Source of the DNA: Rallus limicola
Taxonomy: Eukaryota > Chordata > Aves > Gruiformes > Rallidae
Length of the DNA stretch: 64,000 nucleotides
NCBI GenBank assembly: GCA_022605955.1
Contig: JAKCOZ010000002.1
Coordinates: forward strand, 70,970,783-71,034,782
Direction: 5' to 3'
In this document: piece by piece, positions 1 through 11,262 of the stretch
Layout of the letters: every line of letters starts with the position of its first letter
Numbering within the stretch: the stretch's first letter is position 1
Program-made: the position numbers and the translations under genes
The notes under the pieces: generated by a model
Told to the model about the DNA's origin: nothing
The model's database searches: none
What the model saw: only the letters and a program-made list of their open reading frames with translations

Positions 1-1445
1 AACCATGGCACTGAAATACTGCCTAAAGGATATTATGGATAAAAAAAGTAGGACAGGCAGTGGGAATTTAAAGAGCCTGCACAGTCTTATTGTTTTTTGT
101 ACTGCTGCCTTTTGTGCAAAATACTGTTTCTGAACATATCCAGCAACAGCTTGCTTTGTTTATGAAACTCTACATACATTTAAACACAAATAAATTCAGT
201 TTAGACTTGAATTCACTGATGTTATTCTTTAAAATTAAAGTGAGGTATTAGCACTTCTAAGCATGTAAAGGTACACTATAATTAGTGTTGAGTTATCCAT
301 AATAATCATACTTTATCTACCAAAAGATGACTAAAAAGTTTCATTCTAAAGTTTTCATTGTAAAATAGATGACCGCAGTTTACATTTTCAAGTTACAAAA
401 TAAGTAGCTAACATTCAAATTCTCCTTCTGGTATCTACAGATTCACTTTAAGAGAAGTTACAAGTTTCTGAATAAAAAAAATAGTATAAAACAATTCAGA
501 GACCAAGGTAGAACATGAATTTTACCCATGGATTAAAAAAAAAAACCAAAACCAAAACAATCAGTGATAATCTAGGCATGATTAGGCTTACAGGCTGGAA
601 ATGAACTGAGAAAAGTAAAGTTTACAGTACCTCTTTGACTTCCCAAATACCTCAAGAATCAGTCCCAGAGCTCTCAGGATTTACATACAGAATGCTAATG
701 TAGTATTTTCACTGTCACTACAGTATCACCCAATGACCTTGTTTCAATCAGCATCTCAACTGGTTTTCACTACAGCCCAAAACAGCAACCCAGCAGGCTG
801 TTTCTCCCCAGCTACACTAACTTCATTTGATGACTTGATGTTTGGTCCCAAAAGAGGTGTTTTCCCTAACCGAACAAAATAACCAGCTGCTCTGCAAAAT
901 GCATTAATCCGTAACATCACTTCTACGCAACAGAGGCAGGCACGCATTTTCCCTATCTGCAGAGGAATACCCTGAAATGTCCACAAGATGACATAAGGGA
1001 AGTTCCATGAAAACTTCTTAAACATGCAACTAGAGGATTATCTACTGCTACTACTGTTTCATAGCTTGGTTAAGACTCTGAGTTACTCTAGATCAGTACC
1101 ATTTTTCTAATGTGCTAGAAATCCTATTTGCATGTATTCACCTCCGCTGGACTGGTTCACATAAATTTATTTATATATATAACTATTCTAATTTACAGTT
1201 TAAGCCCCTGTGCTATTCATTCTTTTGACTGCACATATCGCACAGTTAAAGTCTGCAGAATGAAGGAAAAGCAGCCACCAAAATTAGAGATAGGTTCACA
1301 GCTTCAGGAAAATGTGTTTTAGAAGGCAGCAGCACAGCATGTCTTAAGGAATACCAGAACAGTTGAACATGTGTCTAAAATTAACCTTGAAACAGTACTT
1401 CAAAGCTACCCTAGCTGTGATACATAATTTGCTGATCAACAGGGG

Positions 1446-1463
1446 AAAAAAAAAAAAAAAAAA
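1446..1463. repeat. Poly(A) run of 18
   Basis: An uninterrupted A18 on the plus strand, with no retroposon recognisable upstream. Confidence 0.9.
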
Positions 1464-4400
1464 GGTTCTTAGCAGAACCACTTCAGTTGCTGCTGGTTGT
1501 TAAAATCATCTATGCAAACTCAATCTTCCATGCTTCAGTGTGAGACAGAAAATCTGGTATCTCAAGTGCCCTGTAGCAGCTCTAAGTGCTGCTGGAACAG
1601 CCCCTCTTTAAAAAACACACAAAGTGCACTTAAACAATTCCTGACAGCAAACACGTCATAGTTAAGGACCTATTTGTGTATTTCCTGTTATGTTAAACAG
1701 ATTTTCTGTTAATAAGCACCGAAGATGTCCCCCCAGGGGACATGCCTAGAACATTGCAAACCATTGTTTCAGAAGCAGCCTGAGCAGCAACTCAACAGAG
1801 CCCTCACGTAAACATCTTGCCAAGCTGAATACGGCACAGGGGACAGGGCAGTACCCAGCGCTTTTCGTAGCCCCAAGATACAGTATGTCTCCATCCCTTG
1901 TGAGGTTCACAGTCTGCACCTGGAAGTTAAGGGGCTTCTCTTCCCAGTGACTCCTAACCAAACTGCACAACTAAAGGCCACTTTGGCAAAGGCTGTAGGA
2001 CACATAGGAGGACTCCCCTGAGGAGTGACTGCTTGCCATGCCTGCTGAGGAGACCAAACAGCTCCTGCAGAGGAGGTTTAAAACATTCATCACATCGTTC
2101 TTTGCACTTAGTGTTCCCCTGAGAGTCTTTCTGTTTAAGCTAACAAAAGACTACAAAGACAGCAGACTTACATTTTTGCTTAATTGGGTGGTGAGGAGGG
2201 AGGAAGGGAAAGATGACTACAGAAATTTTCTTGAGGAGCTGATACTTCAGGTACCTGTGGTGTTCACTGGGGTGTATCTGTAACTTACCATAAAGACCAC
2301 ATTCTGTATGTGAGATTAATCCCTGTGAAAGCTCTCTAACCCCAAGCACCTTGACTTGTGCCACTAGCACACAGCAAGAGCAATATTCACTGCACATGTG
2401 CAGTTTGTCTTACTTGCCCCCAAGTCCTGGCTGAGAGGTCCCTGAGATGCAGGAAGGCAGGTTTAAAAGAGTTATGCCATTCATTTAAGATTAGGACTTT
2501 AGGAAGCAAAATGCCTTCATTTCATAAGTTCAGGTAGCTTGTGCTGTAATATTTGTGCAAGTCTGTGAGCCTTGATTTTACATCAGTTATACAATAAGGT
2601 GCCCATGCTTATGGCTAATAAAAGCAAAACTTTCTGTTTTATTTGGAGTAGAATAATTTGCAACTGGCTTTATAAGTAAATTCACTCATTCTTCTGCTGG
2701 AAACATTTCCAGTACCCCCAGTTTACTATTTCAGATATTTGAAGGGCTTAGCACAAAGCCTATTCTGGTAGTAAGCATAAACACAACATTTTAAACAATT
2801 TCAGTACTTCTGATACTAGCAGTATTCACACACAGATAAAAATGAAGGCCCCTGAAATATCTGAGTGTCTAAAAATATCATTAAAAGAAGTGAAGTCATT
2901 AATGACTATTATTTACAACACTTTCTGGACTTTCTACTGAAGGACTGACAGTTCTCTTTAAGAAAAGAATGAGCTTTCGTTAGAAGAATTTCAGCACAGA
3001 TGTTCCCAGCTGTCCTGTTTCCTACTAACTAGAAGTATTTCCGTAACACCACCAACTGTTCACATGAGCATCTTGAGGAAGAACCTTTACTTGCTATGAA
3101 CGTACAAACAGCATGCTATCACAACGAGAAACAGCAAACAAATTTAACCCAGTCGAAGCTCAACACAAACCCCTGGGTTATTAGCGCCCTTGTTACAACC
3201 ACTAGACACCAGTCAAGGTGATTCCAATAGAAAGTTCATAAATAACTATAAAGCCACATCTCAGCAAGACACAAGCCAGGTTATTTAAGGTGAGTTATTT
3301 CTACATTCAAGTACGCAGGCAGCTAAATTGAACAGATGTAAATTATACTGCTGATACATTCATTTTTCAGAAGACCAAATGCTATTTTCTTCTCCCTGTA
3401 GGACAGAGAGCAGAAACAATTCTCCATAGTAAGGAAAATGTTCCAGGGAATAGCACTGCCGGTGAACATGGTTAGAAAGGTACTGGTGATACCAGTAACT
3501 GTAATGTAAATCAATAACTAATAATGCTGCAGCACTAGTTTACCATATTGTCATGGTAAAAATAAGTGGTTAACAGCCTCTTAAAAAAAATAAAGATTTA
3601 ATTAAATCAAATCTGACAACACTAATCACTGGACCACAGACAGCAGGTATATCTGCAGAGCAAAACACAAATGTACGGGTGAACTTAGCAAGCTAACTAG
3701 GTTGACCAATGCAACCTTCATTGAGTTTTGTTCTAGGGGAGATAAGCCAAGACAGATGGGGTCTCTGCCTGCAAACAGTTTTTCAACTAAGTTTTTGATA
3801 TGAGATTTGGTGAAACAGTCAAGAGCTGTTTGAAACACCAGCACTTTTCCTGAAGGCATTAAGTCTGTCAACTTTGGACCTAGGTTCCTCTGATGCATCA
3901 CGCCACTCAGGGATTAATTTTTTTTTTTAAATAATAAAAACCAGAGGAGACACTGTTTAATTACACAACACTAAATTAACAGCCAATCTAAAAATAGAAA
4001 TTGTCATCTCTTGCTACTGATCCAAATGAGAGTGCCAAGTGTGGTCCTGGTCTATTCAGTACTGCCTCCACGCTACTTAACGTGTAATTATATTTGATTA
4101 ATTAAAGACCCAAGAACCTTTTGTTGCCTTCCACCCACCTCAGAGTTTTCTGTGCCAATAAAGAGTAACACAAAGCAGCAAGCCAATTGGCTTCAAACAC
4201 TAAAAACATTGCATTCTAGCACTGAAATGTCACGGTACTGTTTTCATCAAATAAGCTATTGCTTTATGCCTTGGAAAGTCCAAATTAAAAGGGCTAAACA
4301 GGTAATGCTTTATTTGTCTGAATGCTGCAAGCCATTTCTACTATGCTACCAGATTCATTTGCATAAGCTGCAAAACTGGTAGAGGCAGCATTTAAAAGTT

Positions 4401-4918
4401 GAAGTCTAGTTTTACCACACTGGAGATCCCCCAAAGTAAATTAAAAACTGTTCAGATTTGAATGTGTCATCGCAGCTGCGTGTCGCTTTCAAATCCCAAC
4501 CTGCTTCCCAGCAACAGAACTAGCAGCCAGGCCCTTTCCACGTAGACATATCAAGTGGGAACAAATGCACACTTAGAATATGCAATGATATTAGCAGAGA
4601 TAATTTACTAGATCTTTCCTCTTCACTCTCCAATTAACTATTCTGCTATGAAGCTGAGTTTCAAGCAGCAATTCTGGTTATTTCACGTTGACAAATACTG
4701 GAGGCGTCCTTCACGTATAATTAATCTAAGTGAAGGAATAACGAAATCCAACATCACTCACTTCAGTGGAGTCAGAAAGCCAGATGCCATGCATCTAATT
4801 TTCACAGTGCTCTAGTTGTTCCTTCTCCAAGGATTTTTCTTGAGCAAAGCTCCTTGTTTACATTCATGTTCATGCTTTATTAAATATATGCAAAGCTTAG
4901 CTGGTAACACCACATATA

Positions 4919-5040
4919 GGTTGCCGGTTTGATTTTGGCATGGTTTCAGTTGGGCGGTCAGGTTGTTTGGTGGTTTGGTTTTTTGTGGTTTTGGTTTGGG
5001 GTTTTTTTGGTTGGGTTTGTGTGAGTGTGTGTGGTTGTTT
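4919..5040. repeat. T/G-rich low-complexity block
   Basis: About 120 bases made almost only of T and G on the plus strand (GGTTTGG-like motifs, then GTGTGAGTGTGTGTGG). Sense pre-mRNA would be A/C-rich. No unit repeats regularly. Confidence 0.8.
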
Positions 5041-6826
5041 ATAGCAGCTCCTTTCTGCTATCTAGGATTCCTTTGAACATAAATAGTGTTACCTTCTTTT
5101 ATACTCATCATAAACACATCACTGGGATGAGACTTGTATAGAGTACAAACTCTATTTACAGATTCCAAAACAGAGCTCTACCATCTGAAAATAAGAATCT
5201 CCATTTAGCTATCACCAACATGCCTACTCAAGCTATGACCTAATTAAGACTGAAATCAAGTACATGAGGGCAGGTCATTTAGGACCCAGTCTTAAACAGA
5301 TGAAGTCAGGAGCAAAGACTCTCATTGACTTCAACAGGAACATGATTAAATCCAAAATCCCCCATGACGAATGGTTTCCATCTACTCAACTTCTTTTGCT
5401 CAGAATAGATAAGCTGGCTTTACTTCTGAATTTTAACTTGGTAGGTGACACAAATATTTAACATACTCAACCTGTATCAAATCCCTCCAGCAGACATTTA
5501 GATTTAGAATACTTAGTAGGGCTCTGTGTGTTAGGTATATTTCTACAGCTCTATATTAAAGCTGCAGCGTCAGACATTAATCAGTACTTCAATTATTCTG
5601 AAAGATGGGGGGTGTGAAGGCATATGAACGGTTAAGCAACTCATGATGCTGGAGGCTTTCAGAATCCTCCTTTAAGAGCACTGCTTCGTGATGCACAGAA
5701 CTCATTTCACAGTTCCCAGTGCAATATGAGGCAGGATTTAAGGAAGAAAGTGCACTGGAAAAGGATGCTATCTACTCAAATAAACAGGTCTGATGTTTGA
5801 CTCAGACCTGTGACTCCTTGTTGCTAGCAAGGCAAAAAGGAGATTTGTTAAACTGGTGTTGCTGTAATGACATCAGCTGCCATTTGTTCTCTGAGACACT
5901 TCTTATTCCCAAGATAGGTAATAAGAGTGTAACTAGGTCTAGTAAGCAATGGATGTCACCAGAGGGACAAGAGTACTAGGTACAGTTTGCTTAGGGGAAG
6001 AATAGAAGGAGAAAGAACAGCAAAAACGGCTGGATGCAAACCTTGAGACATAACCATTTACAGTTTTAGTGTTCAGTACACAAATTTAAAAAAAAATCTG
6101 AACAAAGCACACAAGAGCTTTGACCTTAATTTGCAAAACCTAGTTCCTTGTCAAGCATTACACCTTTATGCAACAGGGAAAAAAAATAGTATCTCAAAAT
6201 GCTTGGTTTGAATCATTCATAAAAGCATGTCTTTCTCTGGCAGTTTATACAGAATCATACTGAGATGATGATTTACTCTGCCACACCAATGATGCATGAA
6301 AGGCATAAAAGCACTTTAGTCTCACTCTGGTAAAAAATCTTAATGGCCCGATAAAGGAGGCAAATATTGTATTTAATCACTGGAAGATACTGGTCCATAC
6401 TTAATGTGGGTCTATCTTGCTTATGGAGTTCTTAAGCATTGAGATTTTTGCTGCAGTTACTTTCTACAAATAAATTTCACAAGCCACAGAACGGGTAAAT
6501 AAAGTATTTCCTGAAGCGTTTCAGGGTTTTGTTTTGCTAAAGAGGACACCCATTATACACAGCTAGCAGTTGAAGTGAACTATACTTCCTGGACCTAAGA
6601 AAAATGGCACTTCAGTGTCTACCTGAATTTAAAGGGGGAAGAAACTTCTGGACATGCTGATCTTGAAGCACTGTAAAGCACGCAGCAATTAAAGTTAGAC
6701 ACAAAACAACTAGAAGACCCTAAATACTTTCATTTTTACAGCTGATTTCCTTTGGGTTTACTGCATTCCTAGGAAAAAAAAATATCCAATTTTACTTAGC
6801 TTCCCCTGTGCAGGTTGTATGCTTAC

Positions 6827-6844
6827 ACCTCAGATATCTGAGGT
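6827..6844. repeat. 18-bp perfect palindrome
   Basis: ACCTCAGATATCTGAGGT is its own reverse complement; symmetry stops at the next base on each side. No function is evident. Confidence 0.9.
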
Positions 6845-8837
6845 ACTCCAGTTATTTTAACACCTCCACATGGCAGTGCAAACACTCAAACCCAAGGATG
6901 CATTGCACTGTAAGTGCCATGACTAATCTAGACTAACTTAACACCAGTGTAAACAACTCTATGTCCGGCCATAGTACAAACTATGAAGAAACTGCATCAA
7001 AATCTCCTCAAGTCAGAATAAAAACGCAATGGCAAGCTCAAATCTTCTTTCCCACAGTGCTTACTGCCCCGCAAGCTGTAGTGAGGACATGGTTACAGAA
7101 GAATCCTACCTGACCTGTGCTCTAGACTACTTTAAAGCTCTCCATTTCAATAACTGCCCTGAGTAGCTCAAGGATGCTCTACTGTCATACAAGGTGGTTA
7201 GTTCACGCTGTTACACAAGGAAGCAAAGGATGAAATCCACGGTGCTGCTTATGAGAAGTGCGATCCACAGAGACAGGACTGGATGCTGCTTACATAACTC
7301 ATACATATTCAAATTCCCGAGGAGACCCCCAAAACTCCTTTTTTTTTCAATTACTTCCTTCATTATTTGTTGATCTAGGCCCTATATTCTATTTCTCATT
7401 GCTTACGTGACCTTGGAAAGAAGCTGTATGTCATTTTAATCCAATTAAACCAGTACAAGAGATACTCATACTGGCACTGCGAAAACAAATATGGCTCCTC
7501 CCAGCATTTAACAGAAAAAACCCCAAACCACCAGAGCCTTTTAAGCTTGTGATACACGTTGTCATTGCCTGATCTACTGTCACTGAGTTTTATGAACCTG
7601 AAGTAATCCCTAACAACCTTCACCACATTCCAGTGCTTCTAAACCCGCAGTATATCCATACATACATGCACTTTCCACTACAGAATATGACCTGGTTTTC
7701 AGATGCCCTACTTTTTTGTTATATTCAGCTCTAGCTAACCACTGGGCAGCCTTCTGTTAAGACACTGACTTCCTACAAAGCACAGGGACAGCAAAGGATG
7801 ATCAGCCCAAACCTCTCAAGGTTTCAATGCTATACTATTAGCCTGTACATGCTGCACACAGAGAAATCACACAGAAGGTCTATTCAGCACTTATTTAGTC
7901 AAGTGATGCTTAGCTGAATGCAGGGCTAGCAATTTATCTCACATGCTGTATTTAACAGGCATCCTGCAGGCAGGTTTTGCTTTCACATCCGCTCAAATTA
8001 AATAAAGCCACAAATGGATATTTAAAATTGTAAAATTCTCTCAATACAAGCATTGACATCTATGTTTATTTTTCAAAATTCCCCAAGTTTCGGGAGCAGT
8101 TAATGTTCAGCCTTCCAAATGTCCCTCATCACACCCTCTTGTCTTTTAGGATCTTTCCTAAAAATTGTGCTACATGCAATTTTCACACTGTCAGCGACAT
8201 TAAGGATGTAGGTACATGCACAAAGATTCCCTTACGTAAGAATTTTTAGCATCAAGGTATTTTAATCCTAGCTCAAAGCCCTGCAAGCTGCAAACAGACG
8301 CCTATATTACATTTGGATAGTCAGCCTGTATTATGGTCACAACTGAATTTATCATCCAGGAGAAACTCAAACAGGATTTACCTTGCCAGGGATACGTAAT
8401 GACAAGGCGAATGGTTTAAGCTGCTATGTGAAATGCCAGGACAGGAAGGAAAACTCACTGGTAGGAATGAACTCCAAAAGAATAAAAGCAAATAGGGTGG
8501 TGTTCAAGAAAGCAAGGAAATGCCTGAGAGGAAAAGCTTCTGCAAAACTAGTTTATGTAGCTGCTTGCTCCTCCCCAAGTAAAATGCAAGAAAATTACAA
8601 GCAGTGCAGGGGAGAATTATATAATACACTGGCTACCATAATTTTCTCTAGAAGCCATGTATCTTAGCTAAAGCAAGCAACCAACAAACAAACAACTGCC
8701 AGCTTCTGCCAAAATGACGCTTGTATGTCCTGGAACAAAGCTCAGCTTCAATATTCTTTCCATTCCAGACACTTGCTTTATTTGCTTTACCTGCCACTGA
8801 AGATGAAAATCAGGTCAGAAGCAGCTAAGAATTTTGT

Positions 8838-8985
8838 AGTGAGGGTTTTTTTGTTTGCTTTCTGTGTTGTTTTGGGGTGTGTTTTGTTTGGGTTTGTTGT
8901 TATGGCTTTTTTAGGGGGGGCTGGGGTGGTGTTCTTGTGTGGTTTTGTTTTGGGAGTTTGGGGGATGTCTGGGGTTTTTTTCTTT
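8838..8985. repeat. G/T-rich low-complexity block with G runs
   Basis: About 150 bases that are almost all G and T on the plus strand, with several runs of three to seven Gs between about 8874 and 8974, enough for possible G-quadruplexes on the template strand of MTUS1. It produces opposing open frames that are low-complexity artefacts. Confidence 0.8.
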
Positions 8986-9542
8986 AAACAGACACTTGTC
9001 TTCAAATGTTACACTGTTCAGGTTTCTACTGACATAAGTGAGCATAAAAGTTTGCCTGTCCTACTTGCAAATAATACATGTGTAACATGACATATATGAT
9101 AACAGATATCTACATTTAAGAATTCAAGTATTTCTCACGGACAGAAAGCCACGTTGTGACAGCCTGTATTCTATCTACTTCCCTGTGCGTCATTCCCTCT
9201 GCCCCAAATCAAGGTATAGAAAAGATCATCATAAAAATAAGTAGTTAAATATTTAATAGCACAGAGTTCCTGATGCTATTTCTGGAGGAAAACAAATTCC
9301 AATTTGCATTTCATAAACAGAATAACCATCTTCCAACCGAGCAGCTCAGCACAGGTCCGTGCACACACACACAGAATATGTAACTACTTTGCTCAAAAGT
9401 CTAACTTCTGTATGAAATTCAAAAACTTTCATGCCCAGTACAATTTTTATTTCATAAAAATAAGCTGCTGTTGAAGTAAAGAAGATATTCCTTTGATTCG
9501 TGCTCTAATTGTCATATTAAAGAAAAAAAAAACCCCACAAAC

Positions 9543-9663
9543 CTGTATGAAATATAACAGTGCTTTTCTTGTAGCCAGAAGGTAGACGGATGTTTCGGAG
9601 CAACCCCTTCGCTGTCAGCCGTACCCGCATGTTGGATAAGGAAAATTTCGGGGACCATAACAT
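9543..9663 (-). CDS. MTUS1: MTUS1 short-isoform (ATIP1) first coding exon
   Basis: The ATG at 9663 opens 40 codons plus one base, ending CATACAG|GTTTGT, phase 1. It reads [20 protein letters not shown] and then [20 protein letters not shown]. Human ATIP1 begins MLLSPKFSLSTIHIRLTAKG and LLRNLRLPSGFRRSTVVFHT, so about three quarters of positions are identical and the identification is firm. The frame fits the same downstream valine codon (VEKSRQ in human) as the microexon donor. ATIP1 is the short isoform that interacts with the AT2 angiotensin receptor C-terminus through the shared coiled coil; the unique N-terminus is basic and Leu/Arg-rich. The donor is suboptimal and is followed by ten Ts, so its use may depend on U-rich-binding splicing factors. 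It lies 11.9 kb downstream of the microexon, so it needs its own promoter. Confidence 0.95.
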
Positions 9664-9667
9664 GTCT

Positions 9668-9709
9668 TCAGTGCAATTGGAAGACAAACGAGCAAGAAAC
9701 AGCCTCCAT
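9668..9709 (-). promoter_or_regulatory. Candidate upstream ORF in the ATIP1 leader
   Basis: An ATG at 9709 in good context (A at -3, G at +4) opens 13 codons ending in TGA at 9668, four bases before the ATIP1 ATG and in a different frame. If the ATIP1 leader extends past 9709, this uORF would precede the main start and could lower its translation or allow reinitiation. The leader's 5' end is not visible in the sequence. Confidence 0.4.
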
Positions 9710-10025
9710 GTACTGTCACATACTGTTTTTAAATCCCTACTGGCAGAGGTGAAACAATTCTTGCTGAAGAAAACAGGCTTGAAGAAATAGTCAAGTCTCC
9801 ATTCCTTTGCTCTTTCTCCTTATGCAGAGACACGCTAAAAAACAACCCAGCAGATGCAGATATCCGTGGAGAAAATGCTGCTGGCAGCTTCTCCTCAGCA
9901 GATGTTGTGGAAACAAAGCTTGTCCTCAGAATAAAACCGACTTAGTGATTCGGAAAACCAACCACCTCAGAATTGCATCACAGTGTTGATGCTTAATCTG
10001 CTATGGGACTGTGGGGTTGGGAGCT

Positions 10026-10090
10026 AGAAAAGGAGAAAAGGGAGGAGGAGGATGAGGAGGGAGGGAGGGAGGGAGGAGGAGGAAGTGGGT
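10026..10090 (+). repeat. Homopurine (GGA/GGGA)n tract
   Basis: About 65 bases of A and G with a single T, grading from GGAGGAGGA into four GGGA units and back to GGAGGAGGA. Such mirror-like purine runs can form triplex (H-DNA) or G-quadruplex structures. It sits 363-427 nt upstream of the ATIP1 ATG; the pyrimidine strand is the sense strand of the gene. Confidence 0.9.
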
Positions 10091-10837
10091 GGTCTCCCCA
10101 GCTGAATATATCATCCAGCAGTGTCACAGACCATGTAATTGTTCTTCGGAGACTGTTAGGGAGATTATTTGAGTATTCCTGGAGGCATATTACAGCTCTC
10201 CTCTCCAAGAATCCTTCCAGGGTGTTTTGTTTTAGGGTTTTTTAAACAGTTTCTTTCAGTTGACATGAGTTTTTCAAAGCAGATATATCAGCTAACATTT
10301 TCTACCAGAGTTTCTTTTAGCATTAAATATTATGTCAACATTTAAAGTCTTAACAAATCCACAAACACAGCTATTCTCAGAACAAATCAGTATTTGAGAT
10401 CTGCTTAAGGGGAATACTGTTTAGCTTGGCAGCTCAACACTGCAGATGCTTCCATTTATCAGAAGAGGAGCAAGGAAGCAGGCATCAATTTCATATTAAA
10501 ACAGATCCTGCCAGCTGGGTTTTGAGGGCACCCAAACATCGTAGCAAACAAGCAGTGTTACAAGAGATCCTTCAACATAGATGCTGTCTCCATATTTAAT
10601 TAGGCCTCTTAAAAAAAAAAAGTTTCTTCTAAATAATTCATGAGCTCAAAAGTTTTGCATATACCTTGGGTTCATTTCAGCTGCCACTAACAAAAACAGA
10701 ATGAAAAATGAGTTAGAAAATAGAAATGTTTTACAAATATTAGAAAGCGTCACATTTTCCACCTACAACTGTGACTATAAATACATGCTGCTAAGGCACT
10801 GCAGGCCTGCACTCACCACTTTCCTGGGTGAGAACTA

Positions 10838-11262
10838 CTGAATCATTTTGGTTAGAAGAGACCCTTAAGAGATCACCAAGTGTCCAAACCACATCCCTAA
10901 GCACCACATCTACATGTCTTTTAAATACCACCGGGGATGGTGACTCAACCACATCCCCAAGCAGCCTGGTCCAGTGCTCCAGTGAAAGATTTTTACTACT
11001 ATCCAATCTAAACCTCACCTGGTGCAACTTGAGGCCATTTCCTCTTGTCCTATCACTTGGGAGAAGAGACCAGTACCCATCTTGCTACAACCTCCTTTTC
11101 TGGTAGTTGCAGAAAGTGACAAGGTCTCCTCTCAGCCTCCTCTTCTCCAGACAAAAAAATACCCAGTTCCTTCAGCCACTCCTCAGAGTTGTGCTCTAGA
11201 CCTTTCACCAGCTTCATTGTCCTTCTTTGGATGCTCTTCAGCACCTCAGCAAAACCTTTCAC
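10838..11262 (-). mobile_element. CR1-like LINE fragment (3' part)
   Basis: Reads in antisense as typical CR1 3' sequence: GAATCATTTTGGTTAGAAG, then a stretch like 'aagcaccacatctacatg', 'cctggtccagtgctccag', 'cttgaggccatttcctcttg' and 'tctcctctcagcctcctctt'. CR1 is the dominant LINE of birds and other reptiles. It is diverged and 5'-truncated with no intact ORF. Exact ends are uncertain, especially the 5' one. Confidence 0.85.

Larger units (their letters stand above)
1..9542 (-). other. MTUS1: MTUS1 intron after the ATIP1 exon (continues out of window)
   Basis: About 9.5 kb of AT-rich intron with no exon I can support. I looked for the next shared exon (human VEKSRQKNPR ... KTKCENQSGF region) and did not find it, so it lies beyond the window start. 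Contents: an A18 run at 1446-1463, an 18-bp palindrome at 6827-6844, and two T/G-rich low-complexity blocks. The short open frames here lack conserved features. Confidence 0.8.
9664..10300 (-). promoter_or_regulatory. Presumed ATIP1 internal promoter region
   Basis: Inferred from position: an alternative first exon must have a promoter immediately upstream on the minus strand. No TATA box or CpG island is evident. The notable element is a homopurine block on the plus strand at 10026-10090. The reading frame upstream of the ATIP1 ATG stays open for about 50 codons without another in-frame ATG. The transcription start is not located. Confidence 0.45.

Noticed and set aside
756..1025. 89-codon minus-strand frame with several CpGs and an acceptor-like CTCTGCAG
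   Set aside because: Considered as an MTUS1 exon, but the open frame would be phase 0 at that acceptor, whereas the gene needs phase 1, and the phase-1 frame stops early.
8725..9090. Opposing open frames of 121 (+) and 72 (-) codons
   Set aside because: Both arise from the G/T-rich low-complexity block.
9590..9790. 66-codon plus-strand open frame
   Set aside because: It is the antisense shadow of the ATIP1 first exon.
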